Source of the DNA: Onchocerca lupi
Lineage: Eukaryota > Nematoda > Chromadorea > Rhabditida > Onchocercidae
Reading direction: 5' to 3'
DNA length: 64,000 bases
Assembly (NCBI GenBank): GCA_028564675.1
Contig: JAOVVO010000137.1
Span: 62,001 to 126,000 of the forward strand
This document shows, piece after piece, positions 63,401 to 64,000 of the stretch; within the stretch, counting starts at the first letter, position 1; every line of letters begins with the position of its first letter. The notes beneath the pieces are model-generated. The model had not been told where the DNA came from. It saw nothing but the letters and a program-made list of their open reading frames with translations, and did not search any database. Both the position numbers and the translations under genes were made by a program.

Positions 63401-64000
63401 CAATAATTGAAAATTAATATAATTACTGAGCCGAGTTAAAAAAGGAGTGAGATTTTGAATATGTTTTAGCAAATTTTAAACAATTTCAATAAAATTTTCA
63501 TCTCGGTAAAAGAAACATACGTTCCGATATGCACGACTGGATGCAACTACTTTAGGTACTTTTGTTATCCACTGAAACACTAATATATTTAGCGAATAGA
63601 ACAATAAGCTTATTTCTGAAGTAATGAGCAGCAGATCTGGCACATCATGTAATGTAAAAAATCATCCATCCCTTGAGCAAAAGCATAGAATCAATAATGG
63701 GGAACAATGAAAACACTGTATTCATCAATGCAATTTCAGTTCCTCACAATTGCAGAGGTACAGTTCAACTTTAATCTTCCTCCAAAAATCGATCTTAGGA
63801 TAGCATTTTCTACAAATGTATGCAAAATCATTCTCCAGAAAAAACTTTCCAATCGGAAAGGCTGAACTTCGAATTTTTAAAAGAAATGCATATTTCATAA
63901 AAAAGCAAAGAAATTTCGCTCAATTTAGTTTCTAGGCACTAAAAATATATGTGTGCTCATATATGTTCCTCTTCATTGAATGAGGTAATTAATAACATAT
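60485..64000. other. Downstream gene-poor region
   Basis: Holds the 3' UTR of the LAP1-like gene and about 3 kb of AT-rich sequence. A CAAA-type tandem patch lies at 63071-63112; the 77-codon frame on the minus strand across it is repeat-derived. The frame at 61744-61941 has no splice support. No gene, tRNA or other RNA recognised. Confidence 0.5.
63071..63112. repeat. CAAA tetranucleotide repeat
   Basis: Imperfect (CAAA)n with CAAG, TAAA and CGAA interruptions. Confidence 0.85.

Noticed and set aside
1..64000. Search for tRNA, rRNA, spliced-leader RNA, CRISPR arrays, phage or bacterial genes
   Set aside because: No tRNA B-box context, no SL RNA sequence, no regularly spaced direct repeats and no long unspliced bacterial-like frames were found by eye; a tRNA or covariance-model scan could still reveal a missed RNA gene.

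Overview
The window looks like nuclear DNA of a nematode, most likely a spirurid/filarial one. It is strongly AT-rich, full of poly-A/poly-T tracts, and its genes are split into short exons with GT..AG introns ending in TTTCAG or TTTTAG. I see no bacterial operons, phage, CRISPR, rRNA or tRNA genes, and no sign of a Wolbachia insertion. The species is an inference from gene content and base composition. Nearly all open frames of 60-200 codons here are chance frames; the real genes were assembled by hand from exons with matching splice sites and phases.

Layout, left to right. (1) 5-94: possible last exon of an unknown gene (-). (2) 1107-3323 (-): small coiled-coil protein, 137 aa, head to head with (3) 3979-6175 (+): SKA1, the kinetochore microtubule-binding subunit, 223 aa. 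(4) 7315-10316 (+): ZNHIT1, zinc-finger subunit of the SWR1/SRCAP H2A.Z-exchange complex, 174 aa. (5) 10.3-17.9 kb: gene-poor, with a Helitron-like repeat at 16.2-17.3 kb. (6) 17891-22126 (+): FAM43-type PTB-domain protein, 409 aa. (7) 25514-31603 (-): YAP, the Hippo-pathway co-activator, 490 aa, with a TEAD-binding segment, a LATS/14-3-3 site, a polyglutamine run and one WW domain. (8) 31.6-39.7 kb: gene-poor, rich in microsatellites and palindromes, with one doubtful exon at 38.5-38.8 kb. (9) 39717-44153 (-): ACSF3-type acyl/malonyl-CoA synthetase, 516 aa. (10) 44251-44900: second copy of the 16-kb repeat family. (11) 45914-47744 (+): JTB-like single-pass membrane protein, 130 aa. (12) 51571-52800 (-): acyl-CoA-binding protein, 117 aa. 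(13) 55.16-56.27 kb: 1.1-kb inverted-repeat (foldback) element. (14) 58006-60484 (+): LAP1/LULL1 (TOR1AIP)-like torsin cofactor, about 356-369 aa, with one unresolved splice junction. (15) 60.5-64 kb: nothing recognised.

The genes do not form one pathway. They are ordinary conserved animal genes: chromosome segregation (SKA1), chromatin (ZNHIT1), growth signalling (YAP), acyl-CoA metabolism (ACSF3 and ACBP, about 7 kb apart), mitosis/membrane (JTB) and nuclear envelope (LAP1-like). I found no convincing wholly new system. The most rewarding items are the filarial YAP architecture with its tandem splice acceptor and intronic minisatellite, the composite repeat family at 16 and 44 kb, the foldback element with odd flanking exon-like sequence, and several small unassigned exons.
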